This document shows, one piece after another, positions 21,353-29,868 of a stretch of DNA of 64,000 nt. This DNA is from JAIQFL01 sp035295745. Its GTDB lineage: Bacteria > Acidobacteriota > Terriglobia > Bryobacterales > Bryobacteraceae. Position numbers and translations under genes: made by a program. Where the stretch lies: NCBI GenBank assembly GCA_035295745.1, contig DATGIL010000055.1:62001-126000 (forward strand), written 5' to 3'. The notes under the pieces are model-generated. The model made no database searches and was not told where the DNA came from. It worked only from the letters and a program-made list of their open reading frames with translations. Within the stretch, counting starts at the first letter, position 1. Each line of letters starts with the position of its first letter.

Positions 21353-23561
21353 TCAAACGATAGACACTTTAGTCCAACTCGAATTGTTTGACCAGAGAAT
21401 CGTGCCGGGCGGTAGCAGTTTCGCGGTATAAGTGGCGTCGTCCGGAAAGGTCACCGTAATGTCGGAACCATCCAGAATCGAACCACTGGCAGTCGGGCGC
21501 TTATATGCCGACATATCAACCGAAATGGAAGTCCCGCTGACAGAAATGACCGGGCCGGGCACACCACCGCTTGTCCAGGTGCCGTTCAGATCGATCACCG
21601 TGCTTAAGCCGGAGCCTTTTGTCCAGGTCGAATTGTTCGACCAGAGGATTGTACCAGGCGCCTCGAGCCTGCCGGTATAATTAGCGTCGTCCGGAAAGGT
21701 GACAGTGATGTCAGAGCTATCCAGAACCGACCCTGTGGCGGTTGGGCGATTATAGGCGGACATATTCACCGAGATTGCATTGCCGCTCACGGAAATAACC
21801 GGACCCGGAGTACCGCCGCTCTCCCATATGCCATTCAGATCGAAGATTGTCTGAACGGGCGGGATACCGTTGGGATCATATGGGAGAAAGACAAAGGTTC
21901 CGAAGAGCGTGTCGAAATACAGGGACACCATATTGGGCGTCTCGGCGGTCGACGCAAATAACGTAACCCCTGAATTCACCGTTTCTCCCACGCTTTGGGT
22001 GATTCCGGAGGTGTAAGTCATCGAGGTAACGGTCTCGGTGGAGGTATTGTTATCGAAACCCAACAGCGTGACGAGCCATCCGGGTTTGGTATCGGTCAGT
22101 GTGGTTGTCACATTTGACTGCGTCGTGGTGTCGGTGGTGGTCACGGTGTGGCTCGCGACAAACTGATCTCCCTGAGCGTCCGTTCCGCTGCCGCCGAGGC
22201 TGGCGGGCACGTTTTGCACAAAACGCGCGCCGGTCAGCGCACTTGCCGAGGCGTTCTGCACGAGGGGATCAAGGCTGAGCAGATTCTGAATGGTGTGAGC
22301 ATCCAACTGGGTTTGCGTCTGTGAGATCGGCGTTCCCGAGTTCAGCAGCGACAGATCGGAGCTAAGGGTCTGTACGGCATAGGTCCGGACGCCGTCGTAG
22401 CCGAGGATGGTGTAACTCAGTTCGCCATTGACGATTGCCCATCCGACTTTGACATTCAAAAGGATGCCGATGCGGTCTCCCACGCCCGGTCCGAGGCCAG
22501 CTTCCGTGCCCTGAGTCAGAGTCGTGGTATCGGTGGTCAGCAAGTCATTCTCACTGGTCGCGGTGGCCAGGTTCGTGGTGCTTGAGGTGACCGAGGTACT
22601 GAGGCCATCGACGATGTCCTGGAATAACTTGACTCCGGAACTCCAGCAGCTTCAGGTCGTTTTGGGCGTTGCCCGAGGATGACGGAGTTCCCGAGCCGCC
22701 TGTAAGGAAGCCCAGAAGTCCTCCGGACGCACCTCCTCCGCTGGGCGCGCCCCCGGCAAAGGATGCGATGCTGGCGGCGAAGTTCACGACGTCGCCGGCA
22801 AAGCCGGAGATCTTATCGATGAAATCGGTGGTCGAATAGGCCTTCGCGGCCTTCGTCGAGCTGCCATTGCTGACGGTCGTCGAAATCTTGTTGCTGATCG
22901 TTGTGGCGTTCGAATAGACGGCAAAGTTCTTCTTCTCCGGGCCCGGCGGCGGCGCATAGACGATCGCGGTGGGAAGCGCGGGCATGGTGAAGCACCCAGC
23001 CGTACAGCACGGAGGTCTCAATATTCTCAGCTGAATGTCGATCTGGCGAGCACCGGACACCAGTTCGACCAGCGTACCGGGAATCTGAAACTGCGACTGA
23101 GGAGGAGTGGAATACGACTGAAGGTCGATGGTGAGGAGGTTGCCGCTGGTGATTGTGGCGCTTTTCCCATTCATTGTCACCGTGAAAGAAGGGCCTGCAT
23201 TCACGACGGAAAAACTTAGCTGGAGATCCATCGCATAGACCAGAACGTATCCAACCGTAATCTGGTGTCCGATCGCGATTTGGCCTACAACTTCGGGCTG
23301 AAGAGGGGGTTTGCCGCCTCCGCCGCCTCCCCCTCCAACAGGCTCGGTTACATAGGATTCCGTACCCGTCTGGACAGCGTAGGTGAATTTCCCGGTAGCG
23401 CCGTCGAAGGTCCCGACGTGTACGGTCTGGCTCGATTCGGGAAAGGGAATCAGGTTCTGGGCTTCGAGGTTTTTGATTGCGGCATAGGCGCTGGCGACGT
23501 CGGGTGTCGTGACGTCAGTCGCCGTGAGGACGGCCGTGCTTCCTGCATTTGTTTGTGGCAT
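21353..23561 (-). pseudogene. Repeat-containing protein of unknown function, split by a frameshift
   Basis: Two frames, 22551-23561 (336 aa) and 21353-22543 (396 aa), read as one ~735-residue protein. At 22643-22644 a single extra base breaks it: removing one C (G on the minus strand) turns NDLKLLEF into NDLKLLSSGVKLFQDIVDGL, which continues in the downstream frame. The N part has a Gly run and PPLQPEVVGQIAIG; there is a Gly/Ser-rich middle. The C terminus has two tandem ~80-residue units (PGPVISVSG, SDITVTFPDDA, PGTILWSNNS). ATG 23561 has an AAGGAG Shine-Dalgarno and the same upstream region as the haloperoxidase gene. There is no signal peptide. Function is not recognised. Confidence 0.75.
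21365..21850 (-). repeat. Two tandem ~249-nt coding repeats
   Basis: The last quarter of the preceding gene consists of two direct copies with a period of about 249 nt, seen for example in GTCCAACTCGAATTGTTTGA at 21372 and GTCCAGGTCGAATTGTTCGA at 21621. Each encodes DLNGxWxSGGxPGPVISVSG, then MSAYxRPTA and SDITVTFPDDA, ending in PGTILWSNNSxWTK. The pattern of alternating hydrophobic residues suggests a small all-beta module. Confidence 0.8.
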
Positions 23562-24010
23562 AAACTCTTCTCCTTTTTTCGTGATGCGGTCGGGATATCA
23601 ATTCCCTCGACCTACACGCGAGAAACATCCGGCAAAACCACAACAGCGACGCAGTTTTTTTTGCGCTGTCAGGGTCCAGTGAGGCGTGGAACCGCAAGCC
23701 TCTGAGACGACCAAGCTTCTTCTTGCCTGGGCCGATGGCGATGAGCGTGCAACTGGAAGCCCTGACTCCGCGCGTGTAGCGAACTACGCCGCATGGCTGC
23801 GGCGCACATGAAGGGCGAGAAGGACAAACTTTACAGGCCAGCACCCTGGTTCAACGAAGTCGACCTGCGCTTGCTCGACTGCAACGAGTCCCGCGACACG
23901 GCAAAGCTCACTTCTATGCGATGTGCGCTCAGATCATGCGGGATGCTCGTGGACGTGGGCGCGCAGACGCGCAACCGCAAGCACTCGGGGGTTCGGCCGC
24001 ATCGAACTGA
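23559..24010. repeat. Duplicated module copy 2: shared 5' region plus decayed ECF sigma gene
   Basis: Second copy of the 20201-20660 module. The 90 nt next to the repeat protein start (Shine-Dalgarno, CGTGATG, GGGATATC, CCTACACGCGAGAAACA) are nearly unchanged, while the sigma-coding part has accumulated small indels. The non-coding side is thus better preserved than the coding side, which suggests that the 5' region is still in use. Confidence 0.8.
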
Positions 24011-24035
24011 GATCTTCCAGGTACCCGGCTTCACC
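23686..24035 (+). pseudogene. Decayed ECF sigma factor gene
   Basis: Aligns with the first ~330 nt of the intact ECF gene at 20328. The GTG start (GTGGAACCGCAAGCC) and the CTTCTTCTTGCCTGGGCCGA stretch are kept. Later the reading frame is lost: GCGCGTGTAGCGAACTACGCC replaces GCGCGTGTACCGTGAACTGC, creating a stop and a deletion, and further indels follow. The match fades out near 24035, before region 4. It cannot make a working sigma factor. Confidence 0.8.
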
Positions 24036-24124
24036 GGAAATGGAACGTAAAATCCACGGACTAACTTACAGCCGGTTATTTCCGGATGCGGATGCGGTAC
24101 GTTGCCGAACCTTGTCGAAAGATT

Positions 24125-26890
24125 TCACGGCTTTTGAAGATCCCCCGGAAGATCGACTAACACGATGTGCGAATTGCCGCGCAGCCGGTCAAACACGATG
24201 TCGCCGTCGGGAGCGATATCGAAACTACGGATGGCGCCGGCGTTATTCAGACGTGTGAGCTCCTTGGTCTTCATGGTCGCCAGATCGAGCTGCCATAGAT
24301 TCTGCGCCGAGGGCAGTCCCTGCAGGTAGACCAAACCGGAACCGTCGCGCAGGAAGCGGACGCGCACGCCTTCGCGGAGCACTTCGATGGGGGGGAGCTT
24401 TACCGGAGTTCCATCTGAGCGAATGGCCATCAGGGGGCAGAAGAAGCCAACGTTCGCACCGGCATATACGATCAGGTCTCTCGTCGGCGACCACACGGGG
24501 TTCGATGCCTCCCCTGCGGTGAGCCGAACGGGCGGGCCCCCGCTGACGGGAATCTTGAAAAGCCCCGCACTCTGGCTATCGGCTCCTCCGGTAACAATCC
24601 ACTGCGCATCCGGCGACCAGTCGGCCGCCCCACTGATGTCTATGGACTCCCCAAGCGGCCGGAGTTCATTGCCCTCGGCAGTCTCCAGGTGCAGCGTCAA
24701 TTTCCCATTCCGGCGAAGCGCGATCACCACGCGCCGTCCGTCCGCGGAAACGGCCGCAGGATCCAGCAGCGCTCCATCGGAGCCTTTCCAAATCTCCGTA
24801 CTCTGTCCGTCCTGGTAGCGCCACAACCCGTCGCCCGTGCCACGAGAGGATAAATAGAATAGTGACGTTCCGCCGAACCGCGGGCCCAAGGCTCTCACCG
24901 TGCCCACCGGGTATGGCTTCACGTCCCGCTCTTCCGCCACTCGCTTCAGGATCGGCACGCTCCACAAGCTCGGAATCGGGCTCGATTCGGTCGCCACCAG
25001 GTGGCGGCCATCGGCGCTGGCGGCAACCGAGACGTACTTCTCCAAACCGAAGCTGATCCGATGAGTGGTCTTGCGATTCACGTCAAGCGCCCACAGCCAG
25101 GGCCCCGAACCGTCCCGGTCGCGGGCCACGTAGACTACCGTCCCGGAGTCCAGAGCAGCCGGAGATCTCACTTCGCTGTTGTGCTCAGTGAGGCGCTCTG
25201 GCACTCCCCCATCGGGAGAAATGCGCCACAGATCCATCTGGTTGGTGGTCACAAACCCTCGCACGAAATAAATCCACTGCCCGTCCCGCGACCAGACTGG
25301 ATAATGATTGTGGAATCCGGGTTTGTCTAACAAGATCCGGCGCGGGCTACCGCCAGTGCGATCCGCGACAAACATTGGGTCACCCCCGTCCGCAGTGTGG
25401 TAGACAAGGCGATTTCCGTCGGGAGACCATGCCACATTCCATGGCGGCGTCTTGGCCGGACTGCTGGACATGAACACCCTCGGTGCCCCGCCCATCAGTG
25501 GAAGGCTGCGCAATGGCGAGGTGACGTCCGCATCGTGGAACCAGATCTGGGAGCCATCGCCGGAAAAGCCCAGGGCACGCACCAAGCCATCCAGGTTTGG
25601 CGTTTTGCCTTGTGTAAGATTGACCGCACTGCCGGTTCCCACCTGGCTGACCCAAACGTCCAAAGGGCCGCTGCGGTCGGAAAGAAACGCCACAAACCGT
25701 CCGTCAGGGGAGATCGCCGCATCGCGCTCCACACCCTCGAAGTCGGTCAACCGCGTGAATATCGCGTTGGCGATCGGATTCACGACGGCTTCCTGTGGGT
25801 GTCGAACCAACCATCCGGTCGCCCCGCCTGCCGCCAGTAACAGCGCGGCGGCCGGAAACCATAACAGCCTCGCGTATCGCGGAAGAATCCGCCGCTTCTC
25901 AATGGTCTCAACGCCCGCCTGCGGAAGACCGGAAATCGCTGCCTTTTGGGACGCCTCGACCGGCTTCGCAGCCCATGATAGCTCGCTCCGCACATCGGCC
26001 GCCGATTGCCAGCGATCTTCGGGATCCAGCGCCAGGCACCGCTCGATTACGTGTCCCAGCTTTTCCGGTAGTTGTCCGAGGGACGGCATCTCTCCCCGCG
26101 AACAACGCTTTCCCGTGGCCATCTCATGCAGGATCAACCCCAGCGTGTAGATGTCGCTGCGAGCGTCGCACCCCCGGCCTTCGCGCTGTTCGGGCGCCAT
26201 GTAGGCCGGCGTGCCCATCACCATGTTCCTTCCAGTGAGGCTCGCATCCTCCGAACACTTGGCCAGTCCGAAATCCAACACCTTTACGCCCGCTTTGCTG
26301 ACTACGATGTTGGCAGGCTTCATGTCGCGATGCACCACCCCTTGGGCATGGGCCGCCGCCAGTGCATCGGCGATTTCCCCGCCGCGCAGCAGGGTCTGCT
26401 CGATCGAAAGCGGGCCGCGTTTCAACTTCTCCGCTAACGTCTCGCCTTCCAGCAGTTCCATCACCAGATAGTTAGGGCCGACATCGTAAAGCGAACAGAT
26501 GTGGCGATGATTCAAGGAGGCGATCGCGCGGGCTTCTCTTTGGAATCGCTGGTCGAATTCCTCACGACAGGTCTTGATCGCGACGGCTCTGGCCAAACGG
26601 GTGTCGATGGCCCTGTAGACTTCTCCCATCCCACCCTCGCCGATTTTCCGCTCGATCTTATAAGGCCCCAACTGCTTTCCAACCGAAAACACCGTGGCGG
26701 TCTGAAGAAGACTATCGAAACCCTCCCAGGCAGGACGTTCCAGCGCCGATCCCTCCTGCGCAAAGACTGCCTCCAATGCGGAGCGTAGATCCGGGTCCGC
26801 GTCTTTCAGACGCGCGCTACGCTCCCCGGTAGACAGGTCCTTCACCGCATCGTAGAGTCCCTCCAGTTGCCGCCAGCGCTCGGGAGTCAT
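24125..26890 (-). CDS. Membrane Ser/Thr protein kinase with extracytoplasmic PD40/TolB-like propeller
   Basis: 921 aa. Short N-terminal region (TPERWRQLEGLYDAVKDLS), Hanks-type kinase (about residues 80-345: Gly loop EGGMGEVYRAIDTR, VAIKTC lysine, HRDMKPANIVVS catalytic loop, DFGLAK, activation segment to GTPAYMAPEQ), one membrane helix (LWFPAAALLLAAGGATGWLV), then a ~550-residue beta-propeller of WD40-like units (DAAISPDGRFVAFLSDRSG and similar). It is a typical acidobacterial sensor kinase in which the propeller faces the periplasm. The start has no Shine-Dalgarno, but TAAAAT lies 11 nt upstream. There is no co-directional sigma gene. Confidence 0.94.
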   Translation of the reverse strand: MTPERWRQLEGLYDAVKDLSTGERSARLKDADPDLRSALEAVFAQEGSALERPAWEGFDSLLQTATVFSVGKQLGPYKIERKIGEGGMGEVYRAIDTRLARAVAIKTCREEFDQRFQREARAIASLNHRHICSLYDVGPNYLVMELLEGETLAEKLKRGPLSIEQTLLRGGEIADALAAAHAQGVVHRDMKPANIVVSKAGVKVLDFGLAKCSEDASLTGRNMVMGTPAYMAPEQREGRGCDARSDIYTLGLILHEMATGKRCSRGEMPSLGQLPEKLGHVIERCLALDPEDRWQSAADVRSELSWAAKPVEASQKAAISGLPQAGVETIEKRRILPRYARLLWFPAAALLLAAGGATGWLVRHPQEAVVNPIANAIFTRLTDFEGVERDAAISPDGRFVAFLSDRSGPLDVWVSQVGTGSAVNLTQGKTPNLDGLVRALGFSGDGSQIWFHDADVTSPLRSLPLMGGAPRVFMSSSPAKTPPWNVAWSPDGNRLVYHTADGGDPMFVADRTGGSPRRILLDKPGFHNHYPVWSRDGQWIYFVRGFVTTNQMDLWRISPDGGVPERLTEHNSEVRSPAALDSGTVVYVARDRDGSGPWLWALDVNRKTTHRISFGLEKYVSVAASADGRHLVATESSPIPSLWSVPILKRVAEERDVKPYPVGTVRALGPRFGGTSLFYLSSRGTGDGLWRYQDGQSTEIWKGSDGALLDPAAVSADGRRVVIALRRNGKLTLHLETAEGNELRPLGESIDISGAADWSPDAQWIVTGGADSQSAGLFKIPVSGGPPVRLTAGEASNPVWSPTRDLIVYAGANVGFFCPLMAIRSDGTPVKLPPIEVLREGVRVRFLRDGSGLVYLQGLPSAQNLWQLDLATMKTKELTRLNNAGAIRSFDIAPDGDIVFDRLRGNSHIVLVDLPGDLQKP

Positions 26891-27277
26891 GTGGGTATTT
26901 CATTTTAGCGGTTTCCCGAGACTCGAAAGCCTGGTGCGGAAGTGACTTGGATTTGATTCGGTACTACGTGACCACCCAGAGCGAACAGAGTTCCCTCAAC
27001 ACTGAGAAAGCGCCTGCCCCAGCAAAAGGACCAATGCAAGTCTCAGCAGCCATTCTCTCGGGAAGATGTGGAAACTTCAGAAACAGGTACTGGAGTACCC
27101 GTTTTTACCAGTGATTCCAGAGTAGCGAACCGGTACTCTAGTGCCGGTATGGGGGGTGATTCGGCCAGCGTTTTGTCATCGCGCACTGCTGGTCGAACGT
27201 GCCGCAGGTCCTGCAATACGAGGTTGGCGGCTCCTCAACTTCCCGTTGGCCGACTCCGCAACGAAGTCCGGGGGACA
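26891..27277. other. Non-coding gap with two related inverted repeats
   Basis: 387 nt between the kinase start and the GyrI-like gene end; no credible ORF. It contains GGTACTGGAGTACC at 27086-27099 (arms GGTACT/AGTACC) and ACCGGTACTCTAGTGCCGGT at 27129-27148 (9-bp arms with one mismatch). Both share GGTACT. They may be binding sites of a dimeric regulator or processed hairpins; nothing else was recognised. Confidence 0.4.
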
Positions 27278-27739
27278 CTACTTTAAGAGGTACACTACCG
27301 TAGTCTCCGTATCGGCCGGATCCGGTGTCGGATCTCCGTATATCTCCCACGAGTGCCCGGCGGACTCCCTCCCATTCGCCGCCATCCATTTTCTGATCGC
27401 CTCGTGCGCCTCGTTCATGCGACTGTACGGTCCGCGGTGGATGGCGACGGCAGCCTCGCCCCCTTGCGTTTCGGCCGCGTACACCTCGCCCGCAGTTTCA
27501 AATGTGCGCGTGACCTCGACGCCGAAGTCGCATAGAATCGGCGCGCCCGCATGCGCCGGGTGATGGTAGAGAAAAACGTTGTGGCCGTCAGTCCGCAGTC
27601 CTGGCTGGCTGCGAATGAACTCCCATACTTTGTCCAGGGCCGGCCGCCACGCGGAGCCAACCGCGCCAGGCGCGACCTCGCGCCGCACCGCGGCCAAGAT
27701 GCGGGGGTGAACAGTCTGTAAGTTGACGGAGACGGGCAT
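27278..27739 (-). CDS. GyrI-like / AraC effector-binding domain protein
   Basis: 153 aa, a stand-alone GyrI-like (SOUL/SHS2-type) small-molecule binding domain. Visible are the RREVAPGAVGSAWRPALDKV first half, NVFLYHHPAHAGAPILCDFG, and the typical AVAIHRGPYSRMNEAHEAIR, ending in DTETTVVYLLK. Such proteins bind or hydrolyse small cationic compounds, or were once effector domains of AraC/MerR regulators; no DNA-binding part is present. ATG 27739 is chosen over a TTG six codons earlier because TACGAT stands exactly 6 nt upstream, as in other apparently leaderless genes here. Confidence 0.85.
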   Translation of the reverse strand: MPVSVNLQTVHPRILAAVRREVAPGAVGSAWRPALDKVWEFIRSQPGLRTDGHNVFLYHHPAHAGAPILCDFGVEVTRTFETAGEVYAAETQGGEAAVAIHRGPYSRMNEAHEAIRKWMAANGRESAGHSWEIYGDPTPDPADTETTVVYLLK

Positions 27740-27950
27740 CCCTCGATCGTAAATCAAGATCGCGATCGCGGGCCGTTACGTCCAACGCCGAGGCTCAGGC
27801 TGCGAGCGAATTTGGCGGATGATGCCCTGGGACGACGGTGTCGAGACGGCGGCTTCGGCCGGAGTCAATTGCGGAACCAACAATACGAGCGTTTTACCTG
27901 CGTTTTGCAGCGTTTTCTCAGTCGCACTCGACTATTCTGTGAGGAAGCTG

Positions 27951-29540
27951 ATGGAATCGAAGAGTGACGACGAACTGATCCAATTGGTGCGAGCGGGAAA
28001 TCGAGACGCATATGGCGAACTGATCCGAAGATATCAGCGCTCGATCTGGGGCTTGGCGTGTGTCCTGGTCCATGATCCGTTCGAAGCCGAGGATATCACC
28101 CAGGAAGCCTTCCTCCGAGCATGGCGGAATCTCGACCTCCTCAGCGACTCCGCAAAGTTCGGGGCGTGGCTTCGCCGAATCGTTTTCGGAGTTTCCGTCG
28201 ACTGGCTACGCGTTTTTCGGCCCGACCTCTACCGGTCAACCGATGTCGATACGGAGGTTGACTCAATCGCGGCCTCGACCCCGGTCGAGTCCGGCTTTGA
28301 GCGGCTGCGGGCGATTGAACTGCGGCAGCGTATTTGGGATGCAGTTGCGCGTCTGCCTGCGCGGTACCGGCTGCCACTGACGCTGTTTCATCTGGATGGT
28401 GTGAGCCACCGCAAGGTCGCAGACGCTCTCGGTATATCCGTGAGCACAGCCCGGTCGCTGGTGACCCGCGCCCGGCAGAAACTGCAGCCAATGCTTGCTT
28501 CCTATGCGGAAGAAGTCCTTCCAGCGCTGGAAGACGTATTCCGGGAACAGAGGACTGGGGAATGGGATATGCTGCATATCACTGACGGAGAGTCCGTGGC
28601 GGGAACGCTACGGGAATCTGGCATACCGGGCGTTGTTTCAACGTATGGCGACCTGATGTACGAAGGCCCGGCGCCCGCCGGTCTTGACGATCAAGCATGG
28701 TTCGACCTACGAGCTCGTTTCATCGCCGAGGCCGGATACGCTACGCCAGAGGAGGCGCAAGCATACCTGAAAGCTTGTGAGAGCACGCTCACCGCCTACC
28801 GTCAACACGACGAAGTCGTAATCTGGCTCCACAATAGCCTGTCGAACCAGTTGATCCTCATCAAGGTGCTCGACTGGTTCAGCCGGCGGATCCCAGGTGG
28901 GGTAAAGCTGAGCCTCATTTGCATCGGGAGATACCCAGGCGTGAATCATTTTGTCGGGCTTGGAGCACTGACTGCCGACCAATTGGCCTCGCTGGCCGAC
29001 ACCCGTCTGCCGGTCGGTGAAGCGCAATATCGAACCGCGCAGTCGGCGTGGAACGCATTCACATCTTCGGTTCCCACGGAGATCGAGCGTTTCATCGCGA
29101 CCGACAAATCCGCTCTGCCGTTTATCGGTGCGGCACTGCGGCGTCATCTGGAACAGTTTCCGTCCGCTGACAATGGCTTGTCCCGCACGGAGCGGCAGGC
29201 TCTGTCGATCCTTCATCAGCACGGTCCACTGTCCGGGAGACAGCTCTTTGTCGCGGTGCAGAATCAGGAGGAGCAAGTCTTCATGGGAGACTGGTCGTTC
29301 TATCGGATGATGTCGGATCTGTCCGAAGCGCGGCATTCGCTCGTTCAGATATCGGACCGGTCCCGCCAGAGTCTGGGTAAGGTCACGATCACAGAATTGG
29401 GACGCAAGGTCATTGAGGGCCGGGCAGACCACATCGAGTTGAACGGCATCGATCGCTGGCTCGGCGGTGTCCACCTGAAAGGGGACAAGGGCGTATGGCG
29501 TTGGGATCGCGCGTCCGAACGAATTGTCAGCCCAAAATAG
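27951..29540 (+). CDS. ECF sigma factor fused to a DUF1835-type domain
   Basis: 529 aa. Residues 1-190 are an ECF sigma factor: region 2 ELIRRYQRSIWGLACVLVHD with AEDITQEAFLRAWRNLDLL, and region 4 YRLPLTLFHLDGVSHRKVAD followed by ISVSTARSLVTRARQKL. From about residue 205 (WDMLHITDGESVAGTLRESG, YGDLMYEGPAP) the sequence is a DUF1835 domain, which usually stands alone, with the later all-alpha part (GPLSGRQLFVAVQNQEEQVF) and the end WRWDRASERIV. ATG 27951 with GAGGAAG upstream is the start; the open frame before it is not typical. The fused domain may regulate the sigma factor in cis. No anti-sigma gene is adjacent. Confidence 0.9.
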   Translation: MESKSDDELIQLVRAGNRDAYGELIRRYQRSIWGLACVLVHDPFEAEDITQEAFLRAWRNLDLLSDSAKFGAWLRRIVFGVSVDWLRVFRPDLYRSTDVDTEVDSIAASTPVESGFERLRAIELRQRIWDAVARLPARYRLPLTLFHLDGVSHRKVADALGISVSTARSLVTRARQKLQPMLASYAEEVLPALEDVFREQRTGEWDMLHITDGESVAGTLRESGIPGVVSTYGDLMYEGPAPAGLDDQAWFDLRARFIAEAGYATPEEAQAYLKACESTLTAYRQHDEVVIWLHNSLSNQLILIKVLDWFSRRIPGGVKLSLICIGRYPGVNHFVGLGALTADQLASLADTRLPVGEAQYRTAQSAWNAFTSSVPTEIERFIATDKSALPFIGAALRRHLEQFPSADNGLSRTERQALSILHQHGPLSGRQLFVAVQNQEEQVFMGDWSFYRMMSDLSEARHSLVQISDRSRQSLGKVTITELGRKVIEGRADHIELNGIDRWLGGVHLKGDKGVWRWDRASERIVSPK

Positions 29541-29832
29541 TTGAAGCGCATCCCCGAATTCACCCGGAGGAATCATCGCCGATCGCACATGCGACTCGTC
29601 TGGCGAATCCCGAGCGGACCACGCAAAGAGAAATTGACCGGCTCGCTGGCCGCAGCCTCCGATCGTGGCGGGGTCCTGGGTGGCGATTCCGGTGAAGAAC
29701 CTGGACACCGCGACCGTGTGGTCTCTCTTTTTCAGGGCTCCCTGTACAGCCTTGCGACCCGCCGAACCAGGCATCCTGAAAAGGCTCGAAAATTTCCAGA
29801 CGTATCACTACTACTCTGCTCCCTCGCATTTT
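29541..29832. other. Gap between the sigma-DUF1835 gene and the GH31 gene, no gene seen
   Basis: About 290 nt with open frames on both strands but no start with a Shine-Dalgarno, no recognisable family and no clear terminator after the sigma gene. It is followed by a LacI-type operator and the GH31 gene, so its distal part is probably the promoter region of that gene. Confidence 0.4.
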
Positions 29833-29848
29833 CTGCAAACGCTTGCAG
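29833..29848. promoter_or_regulatory. Candidate LacI/GalR-family operator upstream of GH31
   Basis: CTGCAAACGCTTGCAG is a 16-bp sequence whose core fits the LacI-family consensus TGnAAnCGnTTnCA at every fixed position; the outer arms CTGCAA and TTGCAG are perfect. It lies 20-35 bp ahead of the GH31 start, as expected for sugar-responsive repression. No LacI-type regulator gene is in the window, so the regulator would act in trans. Confidence 0.6.
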
Positions 29849-29868
29849 ACCCGCCAGGAAATGTCATA

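Noticed and set aside
28707..29774. 355-aa ORF on the - strand
   Set aside because: Antisense to the sigma-DUF1835 gene, with no Shine-Dalgarno and no family.
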